From Acuticoccus sp963704595 (GTDB lineage Bacteria; Pseudomonadota; Alphaproteobacteria; Rhizobiales; Amorphaceae): DNA of 64,000 nucleotides. Position numbers and translations under genes: made by a program. Below are positions 11,253 through 22,968 of the stretch, one piece after another; positions within the stretch are counted from its first letter, which is position 1, and each line of letters begins with the position of its first letter. The notes under the pieces were generated by a model. That model searched no databases and was not told where the DNA came from. It worked only from the letters and a program-made list of their open reading frames with translations. The DNA lies in the NCBI GenBank assembly GCA_963704595.1, contig OY969922.1, positions 2,666,001 through 2,730,000 of the forward strand, written 5' to 3'.

Positions 11253-12443
11253 ATGACGAACTCTGCTAAGCCTGACGGCGTGAACGACACCATCGAGCCG
11301 AACGGCGGGCGCCTCGCCGAAAACATCGCGATGTTCGCCCGCGTCCTGCGCGACTCCGGCCTCCCGGTCGGCCCAGCGCACGCGGTCGATGCCGTGCGCG
11401 CGGTCGAGGCCGCAGGCGTCGGCTCGCGCGCCGACGTCTACGCCGCGCTGAAGGCCGTGTTCGTCCACAAGCGCGACCAGATCGCGGTCTTCGACGCGGC
11501 GTTCGACGCCTACTTCCGCGGCCGCAACCTCCTCGACAAGATGATGGAGCTCCTCTCCCCGGTCGCCGACGAGCGGGCGCCGGACAAGAAGCCCCGCGCC
11601 GCCGCCGCCCGCGTCTCGCAGGCGCTCCAGGCCCCCAAGCGCGCCGACAGGCCGCCGCCCGCCGAAGTGACGATGGACGCCCGGCTCACCTCCTCCGCCC
11701 GCGAGGTCCTGCGCACCAAGGACTTTGCGCAGATGAACGCGCTGGAGCTCGCCGAAGCGCGCCGCGCGCTGGTCGCCCTCACCTTCGCGCAGGACCGGAC
11801 GCCCCAGCGCCGCCGCGTCTCGGCACCGCGCGGCAAGTTCGACGCGCGCCGCTCCATGCGCAGCGCCATGCGCACCGGCGGCGAGCTGATCTCGCCCAAG
11901 CGCACCGCCCGCGCCATCAAGCCGCCCCCCATCGTCGCCCTGTGCGACATCTCCGGGTCGATGACCGACTATTCGCGCGTGATGCTGCACTTCCTCCATG
12001 CGCTCGGCGAGCGGCGGCGGGTCACCACCTTCCTGTTCGGCACCCGCCTCACCAACGTTACCCGCGCGCTCGACCGGCGCGACCCTGACGAAGCGCTGGA
12101 GCGGGTTTCCGCTCAGGTCGCCGACTGGTCGGGCGGAACGCGGATCGGCCCCTCCCTCGCCGCCTTCAACAAGGACTGGTCGCGCCGGGTGCTGTCGGGC
12201 AACCCCATCGTCCTCCTCGTGACCGACGGTCTGGAGCGGGAAGGCGACGCGTCGATCCTGTCGCGCGAGGCGGACCGGCTCAACCGTTCCTGCCGCGCGC
12301 TCTACTTCCTCAACCCGCTCCTGCGGTTCGACGGGTTCGAGGCGAAGGCGAGCGGTATCCGGGCTCTTCTGCCGCATGTCACCGAGATGCGGCCCATCCA
12401 CTCGGTGGAAAGCGTCGCCGACCTCGTCGCGGCCCTGCGCTGA
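11253..12443 (+). CDS. CoxE-like VWA domain protein
   Basis: A 396-residue cytoplasmic protein. The N-terminal 150 residues are helical and basic (F-A-R-V-L-R-D-S-G-L-P-V-G at the start), followed by a von Willebrand factor A domain with an intact metal-ion site D-I-S-G-S-M at 232-237 and a later T-D-G-L. This is the CoxE/YehP-type architecture. Relatives often act with MoxR-type AAA ATPases in metal-cofactor insertion or complex assembly, for example CoxD/CoxE in CO dehydrogenase maturation. No AAA partner is visible in this window, so its client is unknown. Confidence 0.9.
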   Translation: MTNSAKPDGVNDTIEPNGGRLAENIAMFARVLRDSGLPVGPAHAVDAVRAVEAAGVGSRADVYAALKAVFVHKRDQIAVFDAAFDAYFRGRNLLDKMMELLSPVADERAPDKKPRAAAARVSQALQAPKRADRPPPAEVTMDARLTSSAREVLRTKDFAQMNALELAEARRALVALTFAQDRTPQRRRVSAPRGKFDARRSMRSAMRTGGELISPKRTARAIKPPPIVALCDISGSMTDYSRVMLHFLHALGERRRVTTFLFGTRLTNVTRALDRRDPDEALERVSAQVADWSGGTRIGPSLAAFNKDWSRRVLSGNPIVLLVTDGLEREGDASILSREADRLNRSCRALYFLNPLLRFDGFEAKASGIRALLPHVTEMRPIHSVESVADLVAALR

Positions 12444-12547
12444 GGCTTTCGGCCCCGGTAAGCGTGTGTGCCGCGGGGCCTGAACCTTCCTTCCCCACCC
12501 GATCCGTGGCACAACCCGCCCACTGTTCCAAAACGAAGGCAGAGTAC

Positions 12548-14668
12548 ATGCGGTCCACTGTTTTTGCTTCGGCTTTAATGCTCGCAAGCGGCGCGGTTAT
12601 TCCTGCGTTCGCCCAGGATGCGGCACCCTCCGGATCGTTTGATGCCGAATCGGCGGTCAAGGGCTTCCTGACAGATGCAGCGCTTCTCGGCGCCGATGTC
12701 GCAACCGTGGAGCGCGTGACGACCGACGGTGACACGGTCATCGCCGAGGGTGTCACGATGCGCTGGCAGGTCGCGATCGACGCGCCCCAGGGCGGCGGCG
12801 TCGTCGACGCCAGCGCAGGCATCGAAACCCTGCGCATCACCGGCCTGACGGCGACGGACGGCGGCTACACCGCGTCGAACATCTTCTCGCCGAAGATCGA
12901 ACTCAGCATCAGCGGCAAGGACGTCGAAACCGGGACGACGGACGGCAGCGTCTCCCCCGACACGACGGACACCGCAGCAAGCGCCGAGGAACCGGCAGGC
13001 TTCCAGTACGACACCACCCTCGTCGACTACGGGATGACCGACGTCTCCTGGCGCGACTTCCCCCGCATCAGCGGCGATCCGTCGAAGCCGGTGTCGCGGT
13101 TCGCCCCGCTGCTCGACTGGTCGGTCGAGATGTCCTACCGCGAGAACAGCGTCGGCCGCGTCGAGACCCATCTCGTCGCCGGCGGCGAGACGCAGGACAG
13201 CACGTACGGCCCCTTCACCTTCGGCCCGTACGCGGACGGGCGGATCGAGGAGATCAAGTACCCCGCCTTCGCGGTCGACCAGCAGACCGAGATGCCGGCG
13301 CTGCCGGGCGAGGACGGCGAGACGGACGAGGGCGGGACCAAGACCGTCAACCTCCACGCCGAGTACGGCGAGATCGTCGCGACGGGCATCGACATGCGCC
13401 CCTACATCCAGCTCCTGACCGGCAACGGCGAGCTCAACGGTCCATCCCCCGTCATCGACGGTTTCAAGATGGACGGCGTGAGCATCAGCTTCGACGACAG
13501 CGCCATGGGCGGTTTCAGCATGGGTGAGATTGCCGGCAACGGCTTCACCATCGACCCGTCCGTCGGCCCGCTCCTCGAGAAGTTCGACGGGCTGGTCGCG
13601 ACCATCCTCGCAGACGGCGAACCGGACCCGATGATGCCGATGATGCTGGCGCTCGACATCTACGGCGCGCTCGGCGTCGGCGGCTACACCATCAACGACA
13701 TGGCGTTCTCCGGCGAAGGCATGAGCGCGAAGGTCGGCGAGATCGCCGTCGCGGACGTCTCGTCCGCCGGCATGGGGCGCGTTGCCGTGTCCGGCGCCAC
13801 GATCGAGGGGGACGGCCGCACCGGTTCGCTCGATACGGCCGAGATCTCCGGCATCGTCTTCCCGAGCCGCGAGGCCTTCATGAACGCCATGATCGGCGGG
13901 ATGATGGGGATGCCGTTCAGCGCCGAGAACATGGACGCCCTGCCGACGCTGGGCGGCCTCAAGGTCGCAGGCCTCTACGCGCAGCTCCCGGGCGACACCG
14001 GCGAGGAAGTGAAGCTCGACCTCTTCGACCTCGCGCTCACCAACTACATCAAGGGCATCCCGACCAACATCGCGATGACGCTGGACGGCTTCTCGATGCC
14101 CGTCAGCCAGTTGAACGCAATGCCGGCGAAGATGGTGCTCAACTCGATCGGCGTCGAGCAGATCAACGCCGACAGCAAGCTGGAGCTCGCCTGGAACGAG
14201 GACAGCCAGACCGTGTCGCTGAACGACCGGATGTCCGTCGAGGGCGTCGGCAACTTCAGCGCCGCGGCAGAGCTCTCCGGCATCCCGCGCACGCTGTTCG
14301 AGAACGTCATGCAGGCACAGCAGGCGATCGCGACCGCCGCGGTCGGTGACATCACCGTCCGCTTCGAGGACGAAGGCATCGTCCCCGCCGTCCTGGGCAT
14401 GTTCGCGCAGATGTCGGGCGCATCGCCGGAGGAGTTCGCCGACGGGATCGCCGCGCAGGCCGAGATGCAGATCGGCATGATCGCAGGCCCCGAACTCGGC
14501 GCAAAGGCCGGCGAGGCGCTGCGCACCTTCCTCGCCGACCCCGAGAGCCTCACGATCACCGCCGACCCGGACGCTGCCGTGCCCGTTGCACAGCTGGTGG
14601 GCGCGGCGATGACCGCCCCGGCGCAGATCGCCAACATCCTGAAGCTCTCCATCACCGCCAACGACTGA
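12548..14668 (+). CDS. Large exported protein of unknown function
   Basis: A 706-residue protein with a clear signal peptide (hydrophobic core after M-R-S-T, cleavage after A-F-A-Q near residue 20). The ATG at 12548 places the signal at the N terminus. The mature part is acidic and rich in Gly, Asp, Met and beta-strand-like stretches. Repeating themes such as 'F-K-M-D-G-V-S-I' and 'L-D-G-F-S-M-P-V' suggest a long repetitive beta structure, and a helical C-terminal segment follows. I do not recognise a catalytic motif or a named domain. The pattern loosely recalls alphaproteobacterial exported DUF proteins that may handle lipids or envelope components. A strong hairpin follows the stop codon. 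Confidence 0.8.
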   Translation: MRSTVFASALMLASGAVIPAFAQDAAPSGSFDAESAVKGFLTDAALLGADVATVERVTTDGDTVIAEGVTMRWQVAIDAPQGGGVVDASAGIETLRITGLTATDGGYTASNIFSPKIELSISGKDVETGTTDGSVSPDTTDTAASAEEPAGFQYDTTLVDYGMTDVSWRDFPRISGDPSKPVSRFAPLLDWSVEMSYRENSVGRVETHLVAGGETQDSTYGPFTFGPYADGRIEEIKYPAFAVDQQTEMPALPGEDGETDEGGTKTVNLHAEYGEIVATGIDMRPYIQLLTGNGELNGPSPVIDGFKMDGVSISFDDSAMGGFSMGEIAGNGFTIDPSVGPLLEKFDGLVATILADGEPDPMMPMMLALDIYGALGVGGYTINDMAFSGEGMSAKVGEIAVADVSSAGMGRVAVSGATIEGDGRTGSLDTAEISGIVFPSREAFMNAMIGGMMGMPFSAENMDALPTLGGLKVAGLYAQLPGDTGEEVKLDLFDLALTNYIKGIPTNIAMTLDGFSMPVSQLNAMPAKMVLNSIGVEQINADSKLELAWNEDSQTVSLNDRMSVEGVGNFSAAAELSGIPRTLFENVMQAQQAIATAAVGDITVRFEDEGIVPAVLGMFAQMSGASPEEFADGIAAQAEMQIGMIAGPELGAKAGEALRTFLADPESLTITADPDAAVPVAQLVGAAMTAPAQIANILKLSITAND

Positions 14669-14676
14669 CGACGACC

Positions 14677-14712
14677 ACCGGGCGGCGGCAGCCCCGCCGC
14701 CCGGTTCCGTTT
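14677..14712 (+). terminator. Probable rho-independent terminator after the exported orphan gene
   Basis: A 12-base perfect stem (ACCGGGCGGCGG with CCGCCGCCCGGT) closes a 5-base loop and is followed by a short T-rich stretch (TTCCGTTT). It starts 9 bases after the stop codon of the 706-residue protein gene. Confidence 0.6.
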
Positions 14713-14785
14713 CGCGCGCAAAGGCGAGAGTGACCGGAACCCTCGCGCGCGCAGGCGTCTTTTCACCATGACGCCCGGAGTTGAA

Positions 14786-15838
14786 ATGACAGCGAATACA
14801 CCTCCCCGAGACCTCGAAACGGAAACCCCTGCCCCGGCCCGCCGCAAGCGGCGCGCCTGGCTCGGCCCTGCGCTGTTCGTCGCCGGCGCCGCGGCCGTTG
14901 CCGCCGCCGTCCACCAGAACAAGCGCTCGCGCAGTGCCGAACGGGCATTCCCGGCGCGCGGAAAGTTCGCCGATGTCGCCGGCACCACCCTCCATTTCAC
15001 CGACACCGGGGGCCACGGCCCCGCCGTCGTCCTTATCCACGGCATCGGGTCGACGCTGGATGACTGGCACAACTGCGGCATCGTCGCGCTTCTCGCGCGC
15101 ACGCACCGCGTCATCGCCCTCGACCGGCCCGGCTACGGTCATTCGGCCCGCCCGTCCGGCATCGACTGGACGCCCGAGCGCCAGGCTCTCGTGATCGGCG
15201 CGCTGATGGACCGGCTCGGCGTCGGCGATGCCGTCCTCGTCGGCCATTCCTTCGGCGTGCTTCCGGCGCTCGCCATGGCGGTCCACGCGCCCGAGCGGGT
15301 GCGCGCGATGGTCCTCCTCGGCGGCGTCTACTACGCCGGTGCGCCGCTGATCGACGCGATGGACATGGTGCCCAGCGTCCCCGTCCTCTCGCCCTTCGTG
15401 CGGCGCACCATCACTCCCTCGTTCGCCCGCGTCGCCAGCCACCAGCTCGTCAAGGCGATGTTCGACCCGCAGCCGGTGCCGACGCTGTACCGCGAGCGCG
15501 AGTCGATCGCGCTCGCCTGCCGCCCAGGCCAGCTCGCCGCCTCCTCCGCGGATGCCGAGGCGATCACGCCCGCGGTCGCACGCCTCGGCGCCGCCTATCC
15601 GCGCCTGACGATGCCGATCGTCCTCGTCGCGGGCGACAGCGACGCAGTGTTCAAGGCCGCCGAGCAGTCGCTCCGTTTCGGGGCCGCCGTCCCCCACGCG
15701 CGCACCATCGTGCTGCCGAATGTCGGGCACATGCCGCACCATGCGGCCGCGACGCGGATCGTCGCGGCGATCGCGGAGGTGGGCGAGCCGTCCGCCCTTC
15801 CCGCCCCGGCCGTCCTGCCCGCCGCCGCTAACACGTGA
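14786..15838 (+). CDS. Membrane-anchored alpha/beta hydrolase
   Basis: A 350-residue protein. A basic N-terminal stretch (R-R-K-R-R) precedes one transmembrane segment near residues 23-42, then an alpha/beta hydrolase domain. The oxyanion segment is V-L-I-H-G-I-G-S, the nucleophile elbow is G-H-S-F-G with Ser155, and the catalytic histidine is in N-V-G-H-M-P-H. This suggests an esterase, lipase or haloperoxidase-like enzyme facing the periplasm; substrate unknown. The ATG at 14786 is preferred over 14768 because a CGGAG sequence sits 5 bases before it. The following DUF1294 gene overlaps or abuts the stop. Confidence 0.87.
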   Translation: MTANTPPRDLETETPAPARRKRRAWLGPALFVAGAAAVAAAVHQNKRSRSAERAFPARGKFADVAGTTLHFTDTGGHGPAVVLIHGIGSTLDDWHNCGIVALLARTHRVIALDRPGYGHSARPSGIDWTPERQALVIGALMDRLGVGDAVLVGHSFGVLPALAMAVHAPERVRAMVLLGGVYYAGAPLIDAMDMVPSVPVLSPFVRRTITPSFARVASHQLVKAMFDPQPVPTLYRERESIALACRPGQLAASSADAEAITPAVARLGAAYPRLTMPIVLVAGDSDAVFKAAEQSLRFGAAVPHARTIVLPNVGHMPHHAAATRIVAAIAEVGEPSALPAPAVLPAAANT

Positions 15839-15840
15839 CG

Positions 15841-16128
15841 ATGGCGTTCTGGCTGGCGCTCGCCGGCTATCTCTTCGCCGTGAACCTCGCCGGCGGCCTC
15901 GTCTTCGTCGCCGACAAGCGGGCCGCCGTCGCCGACCGCCGCCGCGTCCCGGAGCGCGTGCTCCTGACCCTCGCGGCTCTAGGCGCCTCGCCTGCAATGA
16001 TCTTCCTCACGGGCAAGATCCGCCACAAGACGCGCAAGGAGCCGTTCCGCACGCTGCTGCGCCTGATCCTCGCCGCGCAGGTCATCGCCCTCATCGGCTA
16101 CGGCGCATATTCGCTCGGGCTGGTCTGA
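15841..16128 (+). CDS. DUF1294 family small membrane protein
   Basis: A small membrane protein of about 95 residues, with hydrophobic segments at both ends and the central signature D-K-R-A-A-V, R-R-V-P-E-R, G-A-S-P and R-H-K-T-R-K-E-P-F characteristic of DUF1294. The role of the family is not established. Translation may start at the GTG at 15835, which overlaps the hydrolase stop codon (GTGA), or at the ATG at 15841. Either way it is translationally coupled to the alpha/beta hydrolase. Confidence 0.82.
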   Translation: MAFWLALAGYLFAVNLAGGLVFVADKRAAVADRRRVPERVLLTLAALGASPAMIFLTGKIRHKTRKEPFRTLLRLILAAQVIALIGYGAYSLGLV

Positions 16129-16295
16129 CGCCGCCGCCCCAAGCCCGGCGCGATCCCGCCATGCTCTACCCCCTTGCAACCCATTGCACTCGGGAGAAAG
16201 TTTGGTGAGTGTGGGGCCGTCAGGCTCGGCCCGGCATCCTTCCGGCAGGACCCTTGCATCGGCCTGCCATTCCTCGACGCCACAGGAGACGCGTG

Positions 16296-17192
16296 ATGGA
16301 GGCACTCTTCATCGGCCACGCCTATATCGACATCACCTTCATCGCCGACCATCTGCCGACCGGTGACGAGAAGACCATCGCGGACGACTACGCCGTCGCC
16401 TTCGGCGGCAACGCGACCACGTCGGCCTTCTGCGCCGCCAAGCTCGGCCTCAAGCCCGATCTTCTCTGCCAGCAGGCGGACGACTGGCTGGCCCGCATGT
16501 TCCTCGAGATGGCCTCGCGGGCGGGCGTATCGGTCCACGGCCGCAAGGTGAAGCAGTCGAGCCTTTCCTTCATCATGCCGAAGGACGGCAAGCGCGCCAT
16601 CGTGCGCTGCCGGGACGACGAGTTCATCCACCCGTTCCCGGCGCTGAACCTCACCGGCTGCCGCGGCCTCCACGTCGACGGCCACATGGCGGACGCCGCG
16701 ATCCACTACGCCAAGGCAGTGCCGCGAGATGGGCGTCCTCACGTCGCTGGACGGCGGCTCGGCCCGCCCCACGACCGACGAGCTCCTCCAGTTCATCGAC
16801 GTTGCGGCCGTGTCGGAGCGGATGTGCGAGCAGATGCAGCTCAACCCGCTCGCGATGCTCGACTATCTGCGCAGCAAGGGCGTGAAGGTCGGCGCGGTCA
16901 CGCTCGGCGAGCGCGGCCTCGTCTGGTACGAGGACGGCGGCGAGGCCCACACCATGCCGGCGCTCCAGGTGCCGGCGGGCAAGGTGATCGACACGTCCGG
17001 CGCGGGCGACGTGTTCCACGGCGCCTACTTCACCTCGGCGCTCACCCACCCGGACCGCTCGTGGGCGGACCACTTCGAGTATGCGCCGCGCCGCCTCGGC
17101 GTTCGCGGTGCAGCGCCTCGGCAACGAAGCGTCGCTGCCCGTCTATCGACGATGTCGCCGAGATCCGCGCCACCCTCAAGGAAGCCGCCTGA
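16296..17192 (+). pseudogene. PfkB/ribokinase-family sugar or nucleoside kinase, three frame breaks
   Basis: Reconstructed length is about 298 residues, normal for the family. The N terminus (A-L-F-I-G-H-A-Y-I-D-I-T) and the early G-G-N-A-T-T-S-A sugar-binding motif are in one frame. M-G-V-L-T-S-L-D-G-G through the catalytic D-T-S-G-A-G-D-V-F-H-G-A motif is in a second. The C-terminal helix A-S-A-F-A-V-Q-R-L-G-N-E is in a third, and the last 15 codons need one more shift. Each break near 16719, 17087 and 17141 is repaired by removing one base. AGGAGA precedes the ATG. The gene faces a BMP-type nucleoside importer, so a nucleoside or ribose kinase role is plausible. Intact flanks suggest assembly insertions, not decay. 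Confidence 0.8.
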
Positions 17193-17202
17193 CGGCTGCC
17201 GC

Positions 17203-18181
17203 TCAGCGTTCCTTCACGTAAGGAATGCTGAGCGCCCGCGGCGGGATCGCCTTGCCGAAGAAGCCTGCCAGCAGCACCACCGTCAGCACGTAAGGCGCGA
17301 TCAGGATCACATCGACGGGGATCTCGCCGATCCCCGGCAATGCCGACGTTGGAAAGGCGCGAGGCGGAGCTTTCCAGCGCGCCGAACAGCAGGCACGCAA
17401 ACAGCGTCGGCACCGGCCGCCACTTGCCGAAGATCAGCGCCGCCAGCGCGATGTAGCCCTTGCCCGCGCTCATCTCCCGCACGAACCCGCCGCCGTGCGC
17501 CGTGGAGAGGTACGCCCCCGCAATCCCGCACAGCACGCCCGCGATGATGACGGCCCGGTAGCGCAGCCACGCCACCGAGTAGCCGGCGCTGTCCACCGCC
17601 TCGGGCGCCTCGCCGACGGCGCGCAGGCGCAGGCCGAACGCGGTGGAGAACAGCACGAACCCCGTCAGCGGCACCGCGAGCAGCGCGACATAGACGAGGA
17701 TGTTGTGGCCCGAGACAAGCGTGCCCAGAAAGTCGCCGAGGAACGGCACGTCGGCGAAGCGTCTCGTCGAGCGGCAGGTCGAGCGGCTCGAACCGTTCGC
17801 TGCGCTGCAGCGGCGGCGACTGGCCGCCCTGCGCGAACAGCGCGATGCCGAGAACGATGGTGAGCCCCGAGGCGAGGATGTTGATCGCGATGCCGGAGAC
17901 GATCTGGTCGCCCCGGTGCGTCACGCAGGCGAACGCGTGGATCAGCGAGAGCGACCACGCCCGCGCCGATGGCCGGCGGCGAGGCCCGCCCATTCGGAGC
18001 CCGTCAGCGTGGCGGCAGCGGCAGCGGCGAAGGCGCCCATCAGGAGCTTGCCCTCGAGGCCGATGTCGACCACGCCCGCGCGCTCGGAGAACAGCCCCGC
18101 CATCGCGCACAGGATCAGCGGCGTGGAGAGCCGCAGCGTGCTCGCCAGGATCTGCATGGCGTCGAGAAAGAAGTCTTCCAT
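17203..18181 (-). pseudogene. Nucleoside-type ABC transporter permease (second subunit), four frame breaks
   Basis: A membrane permease of about 325 residues of the BPD_transp_2 family that works with BMP-type binding proteins. In order, four frames give M-E-D-F-F-L-D-A-M at the start, G-L-F-S-E-R-A-G-V-V-D-I-G-L-E-G-K-L (family signature), H-A-F-A-C-V-T-H-R-G-D-Q-I-V-S-G, then F-L-G-D-F-L through A-L-I-F-G-K-W-R-P, and a C-terminal G-F-F-G-K-A-I-P-P. Breaks lie near 17972, 17952, 17762 and 17336, each compatible with one extra base. The ATG overlaps the stop of the preceding permease gene by one base, so the heterodimer is encoded as a coupled pair. Confidence 0.85.
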
Positions 18182-19295
18182 CACGCCGCCTCGGACTGGA
18201 GCTTGGCCCGGCGCCCGAAGACGCGCGACAGCGGCGCCTCCAGCATGTACGCGAGCGCGCCGGAGAAGAGGATGATGAGCCCCTGGATCACCAGCACCAT
18301 GTCCCGGTCGATGGTGCGGAACTCGAACGAAAGCTCCGCCCCGCCCTGGTAGAGCGCGCCGAACAGGAGGCTGGCGAGGATGATCCCGACGGGGTGCGAG
18401 CGCCCCATCAGCGCCACCGCGATCCCGGTGAAGCCGAAGCCGGACGGTGAAGTTGATCTGCAGCTTCTCCTGCGCGCCCAGAACGTCGTTGATCGACATC
18501 AGCCCCGCCAGCGCCACCCGAGATGCACATCGTGATGACGATGATCGAGGCGACGCCGACGCCGGAATAGCGCGCGGCCGGCTCGCTCTCGCCGAATGTG
18601 CGCAGGCGGTAGCCGAACGGCGTGCGCCAGATCAGCACCCACACGCCGACGCAGGCGATCAGCGCGAGGATGATGGAGATGTTGAGCGGCGAGGCGGCCA
18701 TCTCGAAGCCCAGCGCCTCGGCAATCTCGTGGATCCGCGGCAGGCTGGCGCTCTCGGCGATATCGCGCGTCTGCGGCGTCGACTGCCCCTCGCGGATCAG
18801 CGGCCCGGTGAGGAGCGTCACCAGCACGCCCGCCGGCGATGAAGTTGAACATGATGGTGGTGATGACGACGTGCGACGCCGCGCGTCGCCTGCAGGAAGC
18901 CCGGCAGGAACGCCCACGCCGCGCCGAAGAGCCGCGGCGGCGGTGATCGCGAGCGGGATGATGATGATGCCCGGCAGATACGGGTCGAGCGCGAGGCAGA
19001 CCAGCGCCGCGCCGAGCCCGCCGATCATCGCCTGCCCCTCCCCGCCGATGTTGAAGAGCTTGGCGTGGAAGGCGACGGCGACCGCAAGCCCGCTGAAGAT
19101 GAAGTTGGTGGCGTAGTAGAGCGTATAGCCGAGGCTGCCCGGATAGACGAACGCGCCGTCGATCATCACCATCAGCGCCTTGATGGGGTTTTCGCCCGAG
19201 CAGCGCGACCACGATCCCCGCGACGACGAACGCCATCATCAGGTTGAGGATCGGGATGAGGCCGAGGTCGACCCAGCGCGGCAACGTGCCCCGGC

Positions 19296-19299
<4 letters not shown>
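18181..19299 (-). pseudogene. Nucleoside-type ABC transporter permease (first subunit), about six frame breaks
   Basis: A BPD_transp_2 permease of about 370 residues. The N terminus L-N-L-M-M-A-F-V-V-A-G-I-V-V-A-L-L-G-E-N-P-I-K-A-L follows a GTG that overlaps the ATPase stop. Then come Y-Y-A-T-N-F-I-F-S-G-L-A-V-A-V-A, the family motif F-N-I-G-G-E-G-Q, a segment ending V-V-I-T-T-I-M-F-N-F-I-A-G, and finally G-F-T-G-I-A-V-A-L-M-G-R. Breaks near 19197, 18931, 18877, 18830, 18519 and 18442 each disappear on removing one base. The total length is a multiple of three, matching six insertions. This is the most damaged gene per kilobase in the window, yet no conserved block is missing. Confidence 0.85.
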
Positions 19300-20857
<1,558 letters not shown>

Positions 20858-20903
20858 GGTGCCGCCCGGTCGGCTCGGATGTCGCGCCAAGATCACGCCC
20901 CGA

Positions 20904-21903
20904 TCAGATCGGGCAGGCCTTGTCGTCGTCGTAGTTGTGGACCTCGATCTCGCCGGCGACGATCGCGGCCTTGGCCGCGTCGATCTTCTCGCGCATTTCG
21001 GCGGTCAGAAGGTCGGCGTTGTCGTCGTCGGCGACGTAGTCGACGCCCTCTTCGGCGAGGCCGAGGATCTGGACGCCCGGCGTGAACTCGCCGTTCATTG
21101 CGTCCATGAAGGTGTCGTAGGCGGCGTTGTCGACGCGCTTCAGCATCGAGGTCAGCACCGAGCCCGGCGCCACCTGCTGCTGGTCGCTGTCGACGCCGAT
21201 GGCAAGCTTGCCCTGGTCGGCCGCCGCGCGGATCACGCCGAGGCCGGTGCCGCCGGCGGCGTGGTAGACGACGTCGGCGCCGCGGTCGATCTGGCTGCGG
21301 GTGAGCTCGGCGCCCTTGGTGGGGTCGTTCCAGGCGGCGGGCGTGGTGCCGGTCATGTTCTCCAGCACCGTGGCGTCAGGGTTGGTCGCCATCACGCCCT
21401 GCTTGTAGCCGCAGGCGAACTTGCTGGATCAGCGGAATGTCCATGCCGCCGACGAAGCCGACCGTGCCGGTCTCGCTGGCGAGCGCCGCCGCGACGCCGA
21501 CGAGGTAGCTGCCCTCATGCTCCTTGAAGGCGTATTGGCGCAGGTTCGGCCGGTCGAGCCACGACACGTCGATGATCGCGAACTCGGTGTCGGGGTATTC
21601 CTCGGCCACCTTGTCGATGGCGTCCGCCTGGCTGAAGCCGACGCCCAGGACCACGGTCGCGCCGCGCTGCGCCATGCGGCTGATCGCCTGCTCGCGCTGC
21701 GCCTCGTTGGTGACCTCGAACTCCATCACCTCGACGCCGGTCTCGTCCATGAACCGCTTCACGCCGTTCCACACGCCTTCGTTGAAGGACTTGTCGAACT
21801 TGCCGCCGAGGTCGAACACGACGGCGGGCTTGAAGTCATCCTGCGCGGCCGCGACCGTCGCCACCGCCGCCAGCCCGAGGCCCGCCATCAAAGACTTCAG
21901 CAT
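20904..21903 (-). CDS. BMP family ABC transporter substrate-binding protein (one frameshift)
   Basis: A periplasmic binding protein of about 332 residues, related to PnrA/BmpA lipoproteins that bind purine nucleosides. The signal peptide (M-L-K-S-L-M-A-G-L-G-L-A-A-V-A-T-V-A-A-A) lacks a lipobox cysteine, so it is probably soluble. The mature start V-F-D-L-G-G-K-F-D-K-S-F-N-E-G is a family hallmark, followed by G-S-Y-L-V-G-V-A-A. The frame breaks near 21420: I-P-L-I-Q continues as K-F-A-C-G-Y-K-Q-G one base out of phase, and removing one C repairs it. GGGAG precedes the ATG at 21903. It heads the importer gene cluster. Confidence 0.9.
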
Positions 21904-22029
21904 ACCCATCTCCCGTTTCAGGAATTTGCGCATCGGCGGTAACCTTAGATCGCGCGCGAACGCGTTTGACCAGCGGGCGCACCATCACGCCGCACCCTGC
22001 CCCACAGGAGGCAAGGCGAAGGCCAACAA

Positions 22030-22871
22030 TCAGCTCGCGAGGCCGATTTCGCGCAGCCGCTCGGTGAGGTAGTCGCCCGCGGTCTTCTCCGGCGACAGCG
22101 CGACGTCCGGGCCGGGGGTGGACGAACATCGGCATCGAGAAGCGCGCGCCGCCGCCGGTCTCCGGGTTCACCACCCGGTGCGTGGTCGACGGGAACACGC
22201 CGCCGGTCGCAAGCTCCAGCATGTCGCCGGTGTTGACCGCGATCATGCCGGGATCGCACGGCACGTCATGCCAGTTGCCCCTGGTGTCCTGCGCCTGCAG
22301 GCCGGGGGCGGAGCCCGCCACCAGCAGCGTGATGAGGTTGATGTCCTCGTGGGCGGCCGCACGCTCGGCGCCCTCCTCCACCACCACGCCGTCCTGCGCC
22401 GGGTAGTGCAGGATACGCAGCATCGACTGTTCGCTCCGTTCCAGCATCTTCGGCAGCGGCTCGCTGAGCTTGGCGCGCACGTCCTCCGGCGCGCAGTCCT
22501 GGATCCACTGGAGCATCGTCATCCCCATCAGGACGAGGTCCGCGTAAAGCCCGTGCGTCACCTCGGCGACGCCCTCCGGCAGGCGTGGTGGCGGGATAGA
22601 CCTGGAAGAACTCCTTGAGGTCCTTCGCCTTGGCGCCCTTGGCATTCTCGGAGCGGAAGGGGAAGAACCCTTCCGGCGAGCCTGCGGCGTTGCGGAAGTC
22701 GTCCTTGGCCGCGGAGTTGAAGAACTCGCCCCACGCGGCGTAGGCGGCGTCGATCCGCTCCGGCGCGATCGGGTGCCCCTCGACCACGGCAAAGCCCGTC
22801 TCCAGCAGCGAGCGGGTGAACTTTTCGGGCGCGCCCGGGTCGCGGAAGTCGACGCGTTCGATGGAAAACAT
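22030..22871 (-). CDS. 2-oxoglutarate/Fe(II) oxygenase, isopenicillin N synthase-like (two frameshifts)
   Basis: About 280 residues. The N-terminal DIOX_N region is M-F-S-I-E-R-V-D-F-R-D. The iron triad is H-E-D in A-A-H-E-D-I-N-L-I plus the histidine in S-T-T-H-R-V-V-N-P, and the co-substrate arginine is in A-R-F-S-M-P-M-F. Family members hydroxylate or desaturate small molecules with 2-oxoglutarate and oxygen. Breaks near 22587 (Y-P-A-T then L-P-E-G-V-A-E-V) and near 22112 (F-V-H-P then P-D-V-A-L-S-P-E) each need one base removed. AAGGAG lies 10 bases before the ATG. It sits next to the nucleoside importer, so a nucleoside- or purine-derived substrate is possible but unproven. Confidence 0.87.
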
Positions 22872-22968
22872 GGGCGTTGTCTCCTTCACTCGGCCGAAGC
22901 TGCGGGCCGTCCGGTTTACAAAGAGGTAGAGCAACCGCGCGCCGCGGGAAATCGGCGGCGGGGCAGAA

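Noticed and set aside
10074..12587. An 837-codon minus-strand open frame opposite the dehydrogenase and VWA genes
   Set aside because: Shadow of two well-supported plus-strand genes; composition is typical of antisense frames in G+C-rich DNA.
12575..15997. A 1140-codon open frame on the minus strand opposite the exported orphan and hydrolase genes
   Set aside because: It is arginine/aspartate/glycine-rich shadow sequence, antisense to genes with signal peptide, catalytic motifs and ribosome-binding sites.
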